DNA from: Cheilinus undulatus
Taxonomy: Eukaryota > Chordata > Actinopteri > Labriformes > Labridae
Direction of reading: 5' to 3'
Assembly (NCBI RefSeq): GCF_018320785.1
Contig: NC_054885.1
Span: forward strand, 10,166,421 to 10,230,420
DNA length: 64,000 bases
Part shown: in pieces, positions 23,411 to 38,407 of the stretch
Numbering within the stretch: the stretch's first letter is position 1
How the letters are laid out: every line of letters starts with the position of its first letter
The notes under the pieces: generated by a model
What the model was told of the DNA's origin: nothing
What the model saw: the letters and a program-made list of their open reading frames with translations, nothing else
The model's database searches: none
Translations under genes and position numbers: made by a program

Positions 23411-25647
23411 TTATCACTGTTGAAGGTAAGGTTGACAGTTTATGGTTAAACGTTGACCCTGTCTGGCTCTCAGGTTAGACCTAAATTCAGAATCCGGCCT
23501 CTGCTGTGTTTGAGCTCGACACCCCTGGCCTAGAGGTGAGGTCACGACTCCTGTTAAGAAGCGAGTCCTCCAAATAGGCAGCGAAGGCTTAAATCTGACC
23601 TGTGGCTCCTTTGTCGCCTGTCATTTCTCCCTTTCTCTCTCTAATTTCCAGTATTTTTCACTGTCCTGTCTTCTCCAAAGAAGCACTTTCCAAGTACAAT
23701 CGCAGGCAAAATAAGACACATTTAGAAGTTCATCATGCAGTGTGTCCACAGCCCTGCATCAGTCAGAGATGCTATCTTACCACAGTGTGTTGTTGTTGAT
23801 TCAGCAAATTTAAGTCCTGTGGGCTGAGTTAAATGGATTAGTTTCAACAATATTGACACCACAATCCTCATAATGATGCACATTCTTTCAGGCTGACTCG
23901 GCTCAAACAATGTGCTCTGTAGCGACATAACTGGTTACATACTAAGCTGACAGGAAAAGGGACGGTCATTGTTCGGCCTGCTGGGAGACAGCACACGGGT
24001 CATGAGACGGTGCGAACAAACGCTGGACACACGGTGAGCCTCTCCACCTTAGTGTCCTAACCTCCACCTGATTAGACATGCATCAACAGGAGAATAATCT
24101 GTTTGTTTGACGGGGTTAAGCAGCACGCTTTGACAAACACACCCGGCCTGGCAGCAGCTGAGATTAGCTCTGTTACTTAGCAACACGGCTAAGCAATAAG
24201 ATTATGGAGAGTGGGATTATGGCTAATGGGGCATTCAGGGACAGTAAGAGTGGAAAGTGTTTGGAGGTGTCAGTGGTAACACATGGAGAGGAGTCTCCCG
24301 ACAGGAGTCATTAGTGGATAATTGATAAGTAGTGAATCCTCGTGTGAACATTCAGGCTTTATAGAGGTCTGACTGTCTAAAGTACAGCAAGAGCAATTTT
24401 AAGAAGATACTATCCAACTGCATTAATCTTATCTGGTTTAATAATCATCTCTCTTAAGCGGTATGTCATCACCTCAAGTATCTCCTTTTCACACATTTAA
24501 CATACCTCCACTTTAAACACTATTATGTTGTGTAATTCCCTTTTACTGTGCTTGGGTTTAATAGAATACACAGCTGTGCTTTTATACGTTTTATAGTTTC
24601 ACATAAAACCCCCTGTGCGTAAGTGTAAAATGTAGAGCATGTAGAACAAAATGCACTGCATTCCCATGTAATATAAACACAGGAATTTCATAAAATATTA
24701 GTTTACTTTTCGTACAGCCACTTCTGAAAATAAAGCAGAGCATATGGTCTTCAAAGAGCTCAGGACAAAATGTTCAGCCTGACTTCATTCACAGGGGGCC
24801 AGTAAAACCAAAGATTTTCCAATAAATCAACATGAAAGTTTAAGTTATTCTTTGAGTTAAAGTCGCCTGGCATTTCTTGGTCTGAATAAAAGACTTCTTG
24901 TTTGATTCGTCATTTAAACGTATTACTAAGTATTACAAGCTGTAACCCATCATTTGGTCACTTGGTCCAGGAAATAGGCCTGCTCTCTTTACTCTACTGT
25001 CCTGATAAAAACCAGCACGGTCTTATTGTAGGAGCAGCACATCTGGCAGAATTTCTGCTTATGAGAAATTGAGATAGAAATGCATGAAAGCAATGCACAA
25101 CCACATAGCACAAGAATCTTGATGTAAACTTGTAGGGAGGACTGACAGCAAGGAGTTCTAGCACTGCTAATACTAATCACACTCTGCAAACAAAATAAAG
25201 GATGCACAGGTCCAACATTAGTATCGGCAAATCCCAAGCCTGTTTGCAAGCACTGGCCAGCAAAAGTGTGGCGTGACCAGATATTAGTAGTCAATATTTC
25301 TGTTGTGTCCAATCAATGTAATGCTTGCATCTGGTACATCTAAATGCTGAATCAAACAAGGGGGTTTTTTATTGGGCAGAAGAGATGGCTTGTTGGCCAA
25401 ACTCTGATCTGTTTTGTGGTCAAATGTGAGAGAAAATGTTGGCATAAAGAGTGATCTGCAATGGTAGTAAATAGCTAAATTGTTGGCCCTAATGTTCACA
25501 ATCAGTGCATCTTCAAAAATAATAATTGCCCAGGGACAATTTTAAATATATCATGCTCACTTTAAACTATTTTCTGAGTGTTATCTGATGATGAGACTAG
25601 TTGGTTGATCTGAATGTAAATTTGTATTAAATCAACTTTATTTTAGT

Positions 25648-26092
25648 AGGGATGAATGATATTAGATTTTTGCTGATATATAAATGCCAATCTTTCTGAA
25701 CTCACTTTAACCAATGTTCATTCATACACACATTTTTAAATAATAGAGAACTAGTGTCTCCTGTGCAAAGAGGAGCTGAGTAAAACTGAGAGAGGAGCAG
25801 GGAAGTAGACAGTCTGGTAGTTGTTTTAGGTTTAGGGTTTTATTCAAAATGTTCAGGGCTAATAATGGGCCTCCTCGAGTCTGTAGCACCCTATGCAGCC
25901 ACCTAAATGTGGTAACATTTTACAGGTATTTAAGACGGATGCGTGATTTATACTGCTGAGATGTAAAGTTGATTTATCACCTATAAATTCTGACAGAAAT
26001 GTTTGGATCAGCCAAAACAGATTTTACATCTTTTAAGCTAATATCTGCAGATACTGAGATCATGCTGGTAATGTCATGCATCCTTTGGGATG
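25648..26092. mobile_element. MITE with GGGATGNATGATA-type termini
   Basis: The left end GGGATGAATGATATTAGATT and the right end, whose complement starts AAAGGATGCATGACATTACC, are similar inverted termini. A related element with GGGATGCATGATACTGGATT lies at 41,663-42,065. The interior is non-coding. Confidence 0.5.
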
Positions 26093-26974
26093 GGGAAAAA
26101 TACTGATAGCAAACAAACAGTGATGTTTCTAAACAAATAATTTCACATTTGATTTAATGTTATAACAGTGTTTAGTTCACTAGTCTAGGTCAAGAAACAC
26201 CCAGAAAACAGTACAGATCAAGCACTAGATCATTGCAGTAGTGGGTAAACAATTTAAAGTTGGTTTGGAGGATGTTGCTAGCATTAGCAGTGCTAGCAAT
26301 ACTTACCTTTGAAGCTCCTTGTAGGTTTACATTCACATCTTTTTACAGGTTATCGTCACTTGTTGTTTGGTTATATGCATTGCATTTAGAGCCTGGCAGA
26401 GTCTATGTACAACTTTACTTCAATTTTCTGGATCAAAAATTGTGCAACGCTGCAATTTTCCTATGAGATGCTATCAGTACTATCAGTTAATAGTTGTTTA
26501 CGTTGGATTTAAGAGCGCGTGCTTGTGGCAGCCGGTTGCTTTATCATTTAGACAAAGCATTTGATTAGGATTGTTGTCTAAACTGACAGAGAAAACTTGA
26601 AGAATTGTGTTGACTGAGTGGTAATGCTGGTGCACACTACTTAGGGATCTGGCTTTAACCATTTAGCATGTTAATTCTGTGCATCCAGTTGCATAATACT
26701 GTCCTACTGACCTGTGTGATAGAATAATACAACTGCTGGAGCAAAATGCAGCATGCTGAACAGGTTCCCCTCCCAATGTGGCTCACTGTGTCACTATTTC
26801 CTCCTCACGGTGCTACTTATGACTTTAATGAAATTAAGAGGAAGGAGAAGTTGAATCATATTGTGCTTCATTAGCTAATGTCTTTATTATAATATTTTTA
26901 TTGACCATTTCAGTCACCCTGCCATTCCCAACTTGCTAAATGTCTTCTACATGCACTGTTAAAGTCACTTCTAA

Positions 26975-27432
26975 TGGGGCTGAGCAATTAATCAGAAATT
27001 AGATTAAATCGCAACATGGCCTGCAGCAATTTTCAAATTGCAAAAGGTTCAATATTTCATTGACCTGAAATGTGTCAAACACCAGTTTTAACCTCTTTTT
27101 TGCAGCAGACATGTTATTCATGACATATTGTGCTTCCATGCAGGTGCCATTTTTCTAGAATAGTCTACAAAAAAATCCTATCTTCCTCATTTTTGTACTT
27201 TTTTCTTATTAAACATAAGAATGACAAAATCCCTTCAATCCCTTCCCTTCAGTAATTCATATCCAATTTGCAATACGAGTAAAAATCATCAGATTTAGAC
27301 ACTTTAAAGAATTGTTCAGCCCTTGCTTAGGAATAAAAGAAAGTTGAGGAATAATCGCCTTTCAAATCGCAATTGCAATATTGGGGGTAAAAAAATCTAA
27401 ATTAGATTATTTTCCAAAATCGTTCAGCCCTA
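26975..27432. mobile_element. MITE, near full length, GGGCTGAGCAATT termini
   Basis: The left end is GGGGCTGAGCAATTAATCAG; the right end complemented is AGGGCTGAACGATTTTGG. The interior shares AGATTAAATCGCAACATGGC and CAATTTTCAAATTGCAAAAG with the copy at 20,289. The element is about 458 bp and non-coding. The ends suit a hAT-type MITE but I could not confirm a target duplication. Confidence 0.65.
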
Positions 27433-30400
27433 CTTTTTAATATGAAATATTGTCACAGTGATCAAGTTATTTTCAAGAGCAAATCCACACAGCAAAGAGC
27501 AAAGTTAGAGCAACAACAGTCTAGCTTATATATCAAGAAACCTTGGATGTATCTTTCTTTGGGAACATCTTTAAATACAAAGTAAATGGTTCTGCAGACT
27601 TTCAGTAGGGAAACAGCTGATGTATCCTATCAAACAAACTGGAACCAAACATCAGCTTTGTGTTCTTATGATAATGTAACAAACATGTGGCAGCCAGACA
27701 ACACACAAGTCTCACAGAAGCTGTGTAGTGGAAACCCAAGCTGCGGGTTTCTACATAATGAAGAACATTTGCAGACGACTGGAGATGTGCGACTCCTACA
27801 AGTCAGGATTTCAGACTGTTAGTGGCATTAACACAGCACACTTATCCCTTAAAAACAACAGGACATGAAAGCGACCTAACTGAAAGTGACAGTGACCTCT
27901 GTGAGCTGACATTTAGCTCTGCACTCTCCTATTGAAGATGTCACCCATGGGTCCACAGCAGCTTTCATCTCTGGTCTCCGTCATGGAGCACTCAGTCTGC
28001 GACAGACCTTTTCATGCGTCCCTTTTGATTCAGACCATTTCTCAATTCCTCTGCTGCATTGGATAACAAACATCAGTGCAACTGTTGCACCTTTGCTAGA
28101 TTCTGACATTTTATTGCATCTTGGGGTGAGGAAATGAGCCTCTCAAGCAACATCCAGCTTCAACCTACGTGTACTTTTTAACACTTTATTTGAAAGTCAA
28201 ACTGCAGTGTGGAGTGGCACAAGGTAGCAACATGACACTAGTGTTGATTTAGATAAAAAGTTGCCGTTATCTAGGTGTATAAATGTGCAAAAAGTGAAGT
28301 TAAAACATAAAAAGTTTTTTTAAACATCACTACAATTGAAGATTACCCATAATACAATACAAACCTATGAGGCAAACACAGAACCTTTATACTTGATGAT
28401 AAATTGTATTTAAGCCTTCAACAAAGTCTCTTTGTGAAGAGAAGTCTGCAAACTTCCTTTTAAAGCCCAAAGCTCGATGATGATTCATATCCTTTAGAGC
28501 ACAAAACCACAAGCTGTGAGGCTGCAGCATCTTTTTAGCGCCATACCTGTGAGAGTAACTGATTTTTTTTTTTTTTTTTTCAAAGATGCTTTGGTGACAT
28601 AAATGCATAACAGGAAACTGGCACTGTCTAAGAGTTGTGTTACTTGATTAAAAAAGTCAGAAAATGTAGTTGTGCACATAAACAGTTTAAGGAAGTGTTA
28701 CACCAAAAGCAGAGCTGATGCAAGAGGAAGTAAACCCCAAGAGAAGAAAAGGAGGGAGTGAGACTGAAACCACTGACATGAAAATTAAGAGAAGGCAAAA
28801 AAATTATCTTAGTTAAAGCTTATAATACAAGAGAAAGTGTTATATCAATAGAGATTAATCCTAGCTACTAAGAGAGCTTGGTGTGAGAGAAAAAAGAAAC
28901 AAAACTCTATCCCAGGAAGAACCAGAACAAATAGGAAGCTTCAAAAATAGCCGGTGAGAAATCCCTGCATGAAGTAGCAGGAAGCAGCGGGTGAATGGGA
29001 GAGTCAAGGTGCCAGCAGAGAGGTCAGGGCTCATTCCCGCACTCCTTATGCCCTGATTCAGGCTGCTGCCCTGGGAAACTGTTGGATGGAGGAGGCAGAG
29101 TCCTTTCAAGGATGTTAAATGGTTTCTTAAAAAAAAAAAGATGTAAAAATGGCAGTATGACTGTATTTCAGCCAACTGAGTAGGGATTAAAAGGCAATAA
29201 TAAGGGGTGAAGAACATGAAAACATTCACAAAAAGGTAGGAAATTTGCTCAAATTAAGATTCTACTATCTTTAAAGCTGGATTTCTCCAATAATGTCAAA
29301 ATTTTTGATAATCAAAAGCTTTTTGATACTAAAGCACTGAGTTATTTTAATGATCAATAGCATTGGTGTTAAGAAAATGAGAGCCTGAATTTAAGTCATA
29401 TTTTGAAACAAATTTGCTACTAGAAAGAGAAAGACAGTAGAATTAGTCCATTCAAATTCATAGACAAATTGTCCACCCTTACAGTTTCTTGTAAAGATCC
29501 CAAAGTTTGTCTGTCTTTTAAAAATTACCCAATTTTTCCAACCTTAAACATCTATTTTCATCGTTGTTGCATCAAAATAAGTATAGAAATTGTTTATTTG
29601 CACCAGTATTCTTTCAAATAAAAAATATCTTGGTTGCTGCTATTCCTGGCTTCTGCATGCATTGTTTGGACTAAAGGAAGACTAATAATTTCTCATATTG
29701 CTTGTGTGTTTGTGTGTAAGGAGGCTGGCTATCATCCCTGCACCTATTCTCCTCTGAGACTGAGCTAGAACAGAGGCGGCCACTGACAGGATGTGAAATT
29801 GTAAGCCAAGCAAGGTCACAAAAACTGCACAATGGCGGGTTAAACGGAGGGTCTGGGGCACCAGACTTGATTGTAGAGGCGCCCCAAATTGTTTACAATG
29901 GGAGCAAAAGGGCGTGTATTTCAGTGACAGTCAGTTTTTTGCTTTAGCTGGGTTGCAAGGGTGTACACTACTTTAATTTAATAAAGTGAATGACTGCAAT
30001 GACGGATGTCTGTGTGCTGCAAGAGCATGCTCTGAGGTAGGCTGGCAAAAAGTTAATATTCCCCAATGCTATGTGCTTCATAACATTACAATAAATGTTA
30101 TTTTTATGATCAGAAGTATTGAAAAAGTATCAAACCTTTAAGATAAGGACAGATGTCCAGTCATATAGTTAACCTAATGTTGCTGTGTGGAAAAGAGAGA
30201 GAGCTGCCTGAATTGCAAAAACACATTGGCAACATTTTTGAAATGTATTTGAGCAATTTCATGTGTTGTGCATTGATTGTATTTCCTTGCAGCCAAAATT
30301 GGACAAGGACTTCCTTTTATGGTTGACGTGGCATCGAAACAGGTACTGACAAAAAATCTACAGTTGTAGTTGTAATTTTCACTGCTAACATTTAGGTTCA

Positions 30401-31390
30401 AATTTCGGGTATCGTGACAGCCCTAATACAAGTCAGAGAAATAAATGTCCCATGTTGATTCACTCAGCATCAGTCGGAGAGAAAAAAACAGCCAAATGAC
30501 TCATCAGGGCGCGTTTGCTGCTGCAGGGCAACATATTTTCAAGGTTGATTAGAAGCCAATGAAAAAGCAATTACAGAAAAATATCATCAAGAGTTTTCAA
30601 AGTCCTAAAAGAGAAGTGAAAAATGGTCAATAAGCCAATTTATCACACAGGAAGGAAATCAGGATTCAAGCTAGAGTTGATCTCTTTTACAAATCACTTA
30701 TCAGCCATTCTGCTGGGCTAACACAGAAGAGAGAAAGTTCCTTTAAGAACTTTTGATCTCAGCTGATGTGATCTCTGTGCACTTGGCTGTGAAAGCATTT
30801 AGGGAGCCAAGATGGAGGATAAGTTTAGGTGTGAGCCCTCCTGCCAACTCAAATTAAAACAGATCCAGGAAGTGGTGGAAAGTCGTGCTCACGTCACACA
30901 TGACAGCCAGGGTAGCACACATATTTGAAAAAAATTCAAATTTACTCATATGAATGAACTTTAACCACGCTTGTCAAATGCATACACTTATTTTTTATAG
31001 TATTGTAAAGTACCACTTGCTACAAATGTCACTATCGTTACCTAACGGCCGACACCCGGAAATTACAAACTAATGAGTGTTACTACTTTCTTAACCGCCG
31101 CCGGTTAACTTTGTAATGACTTTGAAACAAATTACGTCAATTAAATGTAAGAAAGGAAGATACTTCGACGACAATTGCAATGAATTTAGACTATAAAGAC
31201 CCAGCATGGACAGAAGGAAGTTGCTCTATGAGAAAGAAATTCCGCCTTTCATTTATTCACATTCATGCTAACGCTTCTTCGTCAAGTGCTGTAAACTCTT
31301 TCAAACTGCGACACAGCTGCTCAAATGTGAGTTTTTAACCGGTTTAAAGAAGTTTAAGAAGAGTTTAGAAAGTGTTTCATCAACTCTTAC

Positions 31391-31520
31391 CGTTTTACCA
31401 CTTGTAGGTTGGTACGGTCCACGGGTGAATGGTGCTGAGAGGAAGAGAAGTGAAGCGGCGGAGGAAAATCTGAGCCGACCGCCCCCAACACATCCACCGG
31501 CCTGTCGCCTTCAAAATAAA
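31391..31520 (-). promoter_or_regulatory. arhgdia: Candidate non-coding first exon and promoter of ARHGDIA
   Basis: On the minus strand a CpG-containing stretch (GCCGCTTCACTTCTCTTCC, CCGGTGGATGTGTTGG) ends in ACG followed by GTAAGAGTTG at 31,390, a strong donor. It is the only clear CpG-containing donor on this strand between the ARHGDIA start exon and ALYREF that I noticed, and ARHGDIA needs an upstream 5' UTR exon. The link over a 17-kb intron is inference; the upstream limit is a guess. Confidence 0.4.
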
Positions 31521-34160
31521 AGCACGTCCTAAAATGGTCAGGTTCGGAAAGTTCTTCAAGTTCTAGCTATGTTCCAGTTGAAATCTTTCTTTAATCTCTA
31601 TTACTCATTTAATCTTCCACTGCTGGGTGGGAAAAAAAATATATAGGACATTAGTCTACATTGTCCACCTTATTATGGTTTCCAGTCTTAGGGCGTGTCC
31701 ATTTTAGGACTAAATTGGGCACTGACTTCAACATGTGTGGCAGTCTGTCTCCACAAATTATATATACGGTACTTCAATGACTAATATGAAGTATCAAACA
31801 GATGTTATATGCCTATTCTGTCACTTGAAAAAGTACTGAAGAGTCAGACTAAATGGCATGTTTCTGATCTAAATACAAAGAAATGTTAAGGACTTAAAAA
31901 TGCAAGCGTACTCCTGCATCTGTCAAGCAAGACATTTTCCTGCTTGAACAGTCTTGGTAAGGTCATCTTTGAAAAAGAGATCTCTGATCTGAGTGGAACT
32001 AATGTAGTTAAATAAAGGTTAAAAGAAATAGAATGAAACAAACAGTTTGTAAGTTTCAAAGAAGTTAACACAAGGCTTTCCTCTTGCACATTCAAACATC
32101 TCACTGTCTCAAAGAAGACAATTGGCTTTATCAATATGCAGAAAATGCTAATCGCACCTAGTTGCAGCACGCCACAGCTGTTGTGTTCACTAAATTCTCA
32201 GCTCTGACATGGTAAACAGTCAATAATTGCATCGGTTTTGGGGTGGCACCAATATGTCAAGGGAGGCCATACAACTTGTTGCTATCCCCTGGAGACACCC
32301 CTGCATGGTTAGCTTGCCAAATCACGCATGGCATGCAAAACTAAAGATGTGGATGCAAACTAAATGGGTATCTAGCTTTAATAACACAGTTTAAAGCATT
32401 TAAATATTATGATTACCTAGGCCTTCACTTGGTTATCCTGAAAGGAGTAATATCCTTGAGAAAAATATACTTTGATTGTTAATGTAAGCAACAGAAGTTG
32501 TCCTTGTCATTTCAGCAAAGTCTAAGGAGAACTGTCTGGCCAATGTATGTAACAAACTCAAACTGAGGAGTGTTAAAGTAGAAATAATTACAACATGGTG
32601 TTGTCCCATAATGGAGTAGACCATTTGTTCCTCACTTGGAGTCCAGGACCCCAAGGTGGGAAAAACCCTGCACCTATGATCTTGAACCCCCCACACCAAC
32701 ATTCTCTGAAGGTTCAAGGCCTTTTGGAGGTAGTCCAATTTAGATTTGCACCTAAAATCCTGATATAAAACTTATTAAATATAGCACAGAATCTTTGGTA
32801 CACTGTAAACCCCCTGCAAATAATAAGAAAAAATGCTAGTAAGCCTGATAACTGAAAAAAAAGTTAATGTGAGTTAAGTAAATGCTGAGTCAAATAGACT
32901 TATTATGTAAATAAACTCCTCTAAAGTTGACTATTTTAGAAGTGACATAGCCTGAGAATACTGGGTACAGTTGCATTCTTAAAGGATTAGAATTACCAGG
33001 TTATATAACTAAAAACCCTCACAGATGTATACTTTTTTACTTACTTGTTCATACTAAAAATGTAATAAATAAATACATGGGAAAAATTAATAAAACATAT
33101 GTTCTTATAAAAATTAAATATAGTTGTCACATTGGGAAACCATGTGCAGATGTATTTTCCTTTTTTTTTTTTTAATGAAACAATTAAAATCGAAGCTGAA
33201 TTTTTATGCAGGTCTTTTTAGGTTGGGGCTTCAAGGACAAAAAGGTTTGTCATCACTGGAGCAGACCAAAACTAACGGTCATTCCAGCATCAACAACAGT
33301 GTTTTTTTATTTTGAAAATCTTACCGGAAACAGTCTTATCAAATAAGTTGGACTTTGGCTGCTGGCTCGCTTCCGGGAAATTTGGGCTTGCGACACGCGG
33401 GGACTTGCACACCACACATTCTGCAGTACCATTCTTTACATTTTATTCACCCGGTCAAATCTGCTTGAGCTCCAACTTTTAGAGTTTGATCCCGGTCTTT
33501 AGGCAGCCGCACGCGCTCTAAATCTACTGCGACGGTACAGAATGTAGGGTGAGGAAATCTCCACTTGATTTATAGGCGTGGCAAGCAGGTAGTGAGAAAT
33601 ACATGTCCAAAAACGGAAAGCTGTCAAACTTAAATTTACATGACTGGGCTTCAGTCATTTAGACAGGGCGTAGGGCGACATCTAGTGGCTACAGAGGGGG
33701 TAGACTGAGACTAGTGCTGCTCTGCTGAGAAGGAAATCATTTCTAGTATTACAATGTAGAAATACCTCACACCCAACCTTTAAACAGTCAAGCCAGTCTA
33801 TTTCAAACTTAATTTAGTTTAATGCAGTTGCACATCACAGTTATCATTGATCCATCTTGACTGTATCATCTGTTCCTCAATCAAAAACAGTTTACAGTAA
33901 TATAACTGTCATCTCTGGATAATTCTGTGGTTAAAGATTAAAAACATGCTTGAATTATCTCAGAAACCTCACAAGTATTTGTGCAATTCATACAACCTAA
34001 AGTTGATTCCGAGAAGATTTAACCCCTAAAAACAGTGCCCTTTATCTCCCACATATGATCAATCTTCATTCTCTTAATACTGATTAACTGAATGGAAATA
34101 ACATTTCAGAGCTGATGCAAAACAATCACAGAGACGGATGATTTGGTTAATATGCACTGC
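31521..34160. other. Intergenic stretch between ARHGDIA 5' end and ALYREF 3' end
   Basis: No gene was recognised. A segment with several CpGs at 33,360-33,545 (CGCTTCCGGGAAATTTGG, GCGACACGCGGGG, GCCGCACGCGCTC) could be a promoter or an alternative first exon, but no transcript can be assigned. The rest is AT-rich without clear repeats. Confidence 0.4.
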
Positions 34161-34164
34161 AGGT

Positions 34165-34170
34165 TTTATT
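34165..34170 (-). terminator. Polyadenylation signal, ALYREF
   Basis: TTTATT on + (AATAAA on -) lies about 255 bases beyond the ALYREF stop at 34,423, a normal 3' UTR length for this gene. Confidence 0.6.
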
Positions 34171-34422
34171 ACAAGTTCCATTTACTACAGGGTAGAGGAA
34201 AAAACTGGGTAACCCCAGTTTACAATAACCTACAGCCAAAACCTTTTTCATGAGAAAAAAAAAATCTGGTAAAAAACACTTCGGAGCATTTAAAAGAAGA
34301 GGTTGGAACAATAAATTCAATCACATCAGAAGACAACCAAGTGTAAAATATTCTGCACATCTGTAACAACTGCCCTTCTGTGCAGATAGGAAAGGGACAA
34401 GAATCCAGAGAAGCGTCATTTC

Positions 34423-36994
<2,572 letters not shown>

Positions 36995-37054
36995 TGTGTT
37001 GGCTTAGTAATGCTAAACTTTCAAGAAAAATATAAAAATTACGCCCTAGCCTGG

Positions 37055-37186
37055 ATTGGTCCCTCTCCTTGCCCTTTCACAGCTCGACGGTCTCGGCTCC
37101 AACGAGAAAACACAATAAGTCCCCGTCCGATGAATATAGCCTAACTGGGTTAGTACGTAATGCTACGTCATCACGTAACACACGTG
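37055..37186 (-). promoter_or_regulatory. Candidate ALYREF promoter elements
   Basis: Upstream of the ALYREF start on the minus strand are ACCAAT (37055-37060, a CCAAT box), a TGACGTA half CRE (37164-37170) and CACGTG (37181-37186, E-box). No TATA box is seen, as usual for a housekeeping gene. These are motif matches only. Confidence 0.4.
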
Positions 37187-37189
37187 ATC

Positions 37190-37770
37190 GAGGACTGTGG
37201 AACGTGTGAGGACAACGCTATTCTGCAATGAACAAAATGTACTACATAGCCAGCTCCCCGATTGTATAAGGACATGATTTTACCATTTAAAATATTCAGT
37301 TTCACTTTATAGATTTAAACAATTTGATAACCATATTAATTTAACAGCTGATTGAACTGTTCCAGCATCCATGTACATGCCATTTAACTGAATAGTTGTG
37401 AAAAACATGACTTCTTTAAGGTGGAAATTAACTGATACTTCTTTAATCGTACTCCCAGTTTTTATTACTTTACTACAAACTTCATTTTTATGTTTTGGGG
37501 TTGATGTTATTTTGTGCCATTCTATTTGTACTGCAATTTTTGATCAACCTGGCACAACAATTTTTTTCTGGATTCATAAATTCCAATCTTGGCTTAGGCT
37601 CTTATGTCAATAAACAGGAACTAGAATAATAAATTCCAATTTTCTGCTTAAATCTCCTGAACATCAAAGAGGAGTTTGGCTTTCTCGTTTTCCCTGGAAT
37701 TTAAGATATTTTTTCTTTTCTGACTTTCCTCATTTATGCAGGATCAAGACAAGCAGGGGTTCTGTAAAAG
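37190..37770. other. Intergenic stretch between ALYREF promoter and MCRIP1 3' end
   Basis: AT-rich sequence with no recognisable gene or repeat. The short open frame at 37,398-37,613 has no known motif. Confidence 0.5.
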
Positions 37771-37773
37771 TCT

Positions 37774-37779
37774 TTTATT
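37774..37779 (-). terminator. Candidate polyadenylation signal, MCRIP1
   Basis: TTTATT on + (AATAAA on -), about 630 bases past the MCRIP1 stop, preceding a GT-containing stretch. The implied 3' UTR spans 37,760-38,407. Confidence 0.45.
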
Positions 37780-38407
37780 CAACATTTTGTTTCAAGGCTT
37801 AAGGAAGGGGGTTAACCAAGGGCAGCATACTCGGGGAGGTCTCTACTAAGTAAAGTCCATTTTAGGGGAAGAAAATTTATAATAAAAAGGTTGGCCTTCT
37901 ACATTGCCTTTGGCTGCCGAAACTTGTGTGTGTCCAATGTGACCATCCCGTTACTTCTACAATTTACTGGTCGAACTATCTTTAAAAAAAAAAGTCAGCC
38001 CTTTCGCATTTTCCTCCAGAGTCATATAAGTAGCAAAGAAAACAAGGTTTGTATTTAAGACTGCAGTCTTCTGTGTCCTGTGGAAAGTGTCGTCACGTTG
38101 AACCCCAGCAACAGGCAAATTTGATGAGTTTGCATCAGTCCCGTCCACATAAACAATATGACAATTTTGTGACTTGAAAAACATGAACCAGGAAGATGGG
38201 AAGTTTTACTCCTTGGAATTCCACTTCTTTTCTTCTAGGTCAGCTGAGAGGGTAAAGAAGAGGAGGGGGTTGCAATGGTCCAGAGTTAAGAAACAAAATT
38301 GGCATTCTGTGCTTGACTGGCCAACAGGGCTGACTTTCTGACTGATGGAGGAAAAGTTCTCGAGGATAATGGGTGGAAAAAAAATTGAACAGACAGTAAT
38401 GAAAAGA

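Larger units (their letters stand above)
14596..31390 (-). other. Gene-free stretch, probable 5' intron of ARHGDIA, rich in repeat relics
   Basis: No coding exon with a recognisable product was found on either strand over nearly 17 kb. The ARHGDIA start exon has an acceptor directly upstream of the ATG, so its 5' UTR continues to the right. The region holds several MITEs, the LINE tail, degenerate repeats and poly-A or poly-T tracts (for example 16,218-16,233 and 18,405-18,423), listed separately where clear. Open frames of 60-150 codons here have no recognisable motif and are not annotated. Confidence 0.5.
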
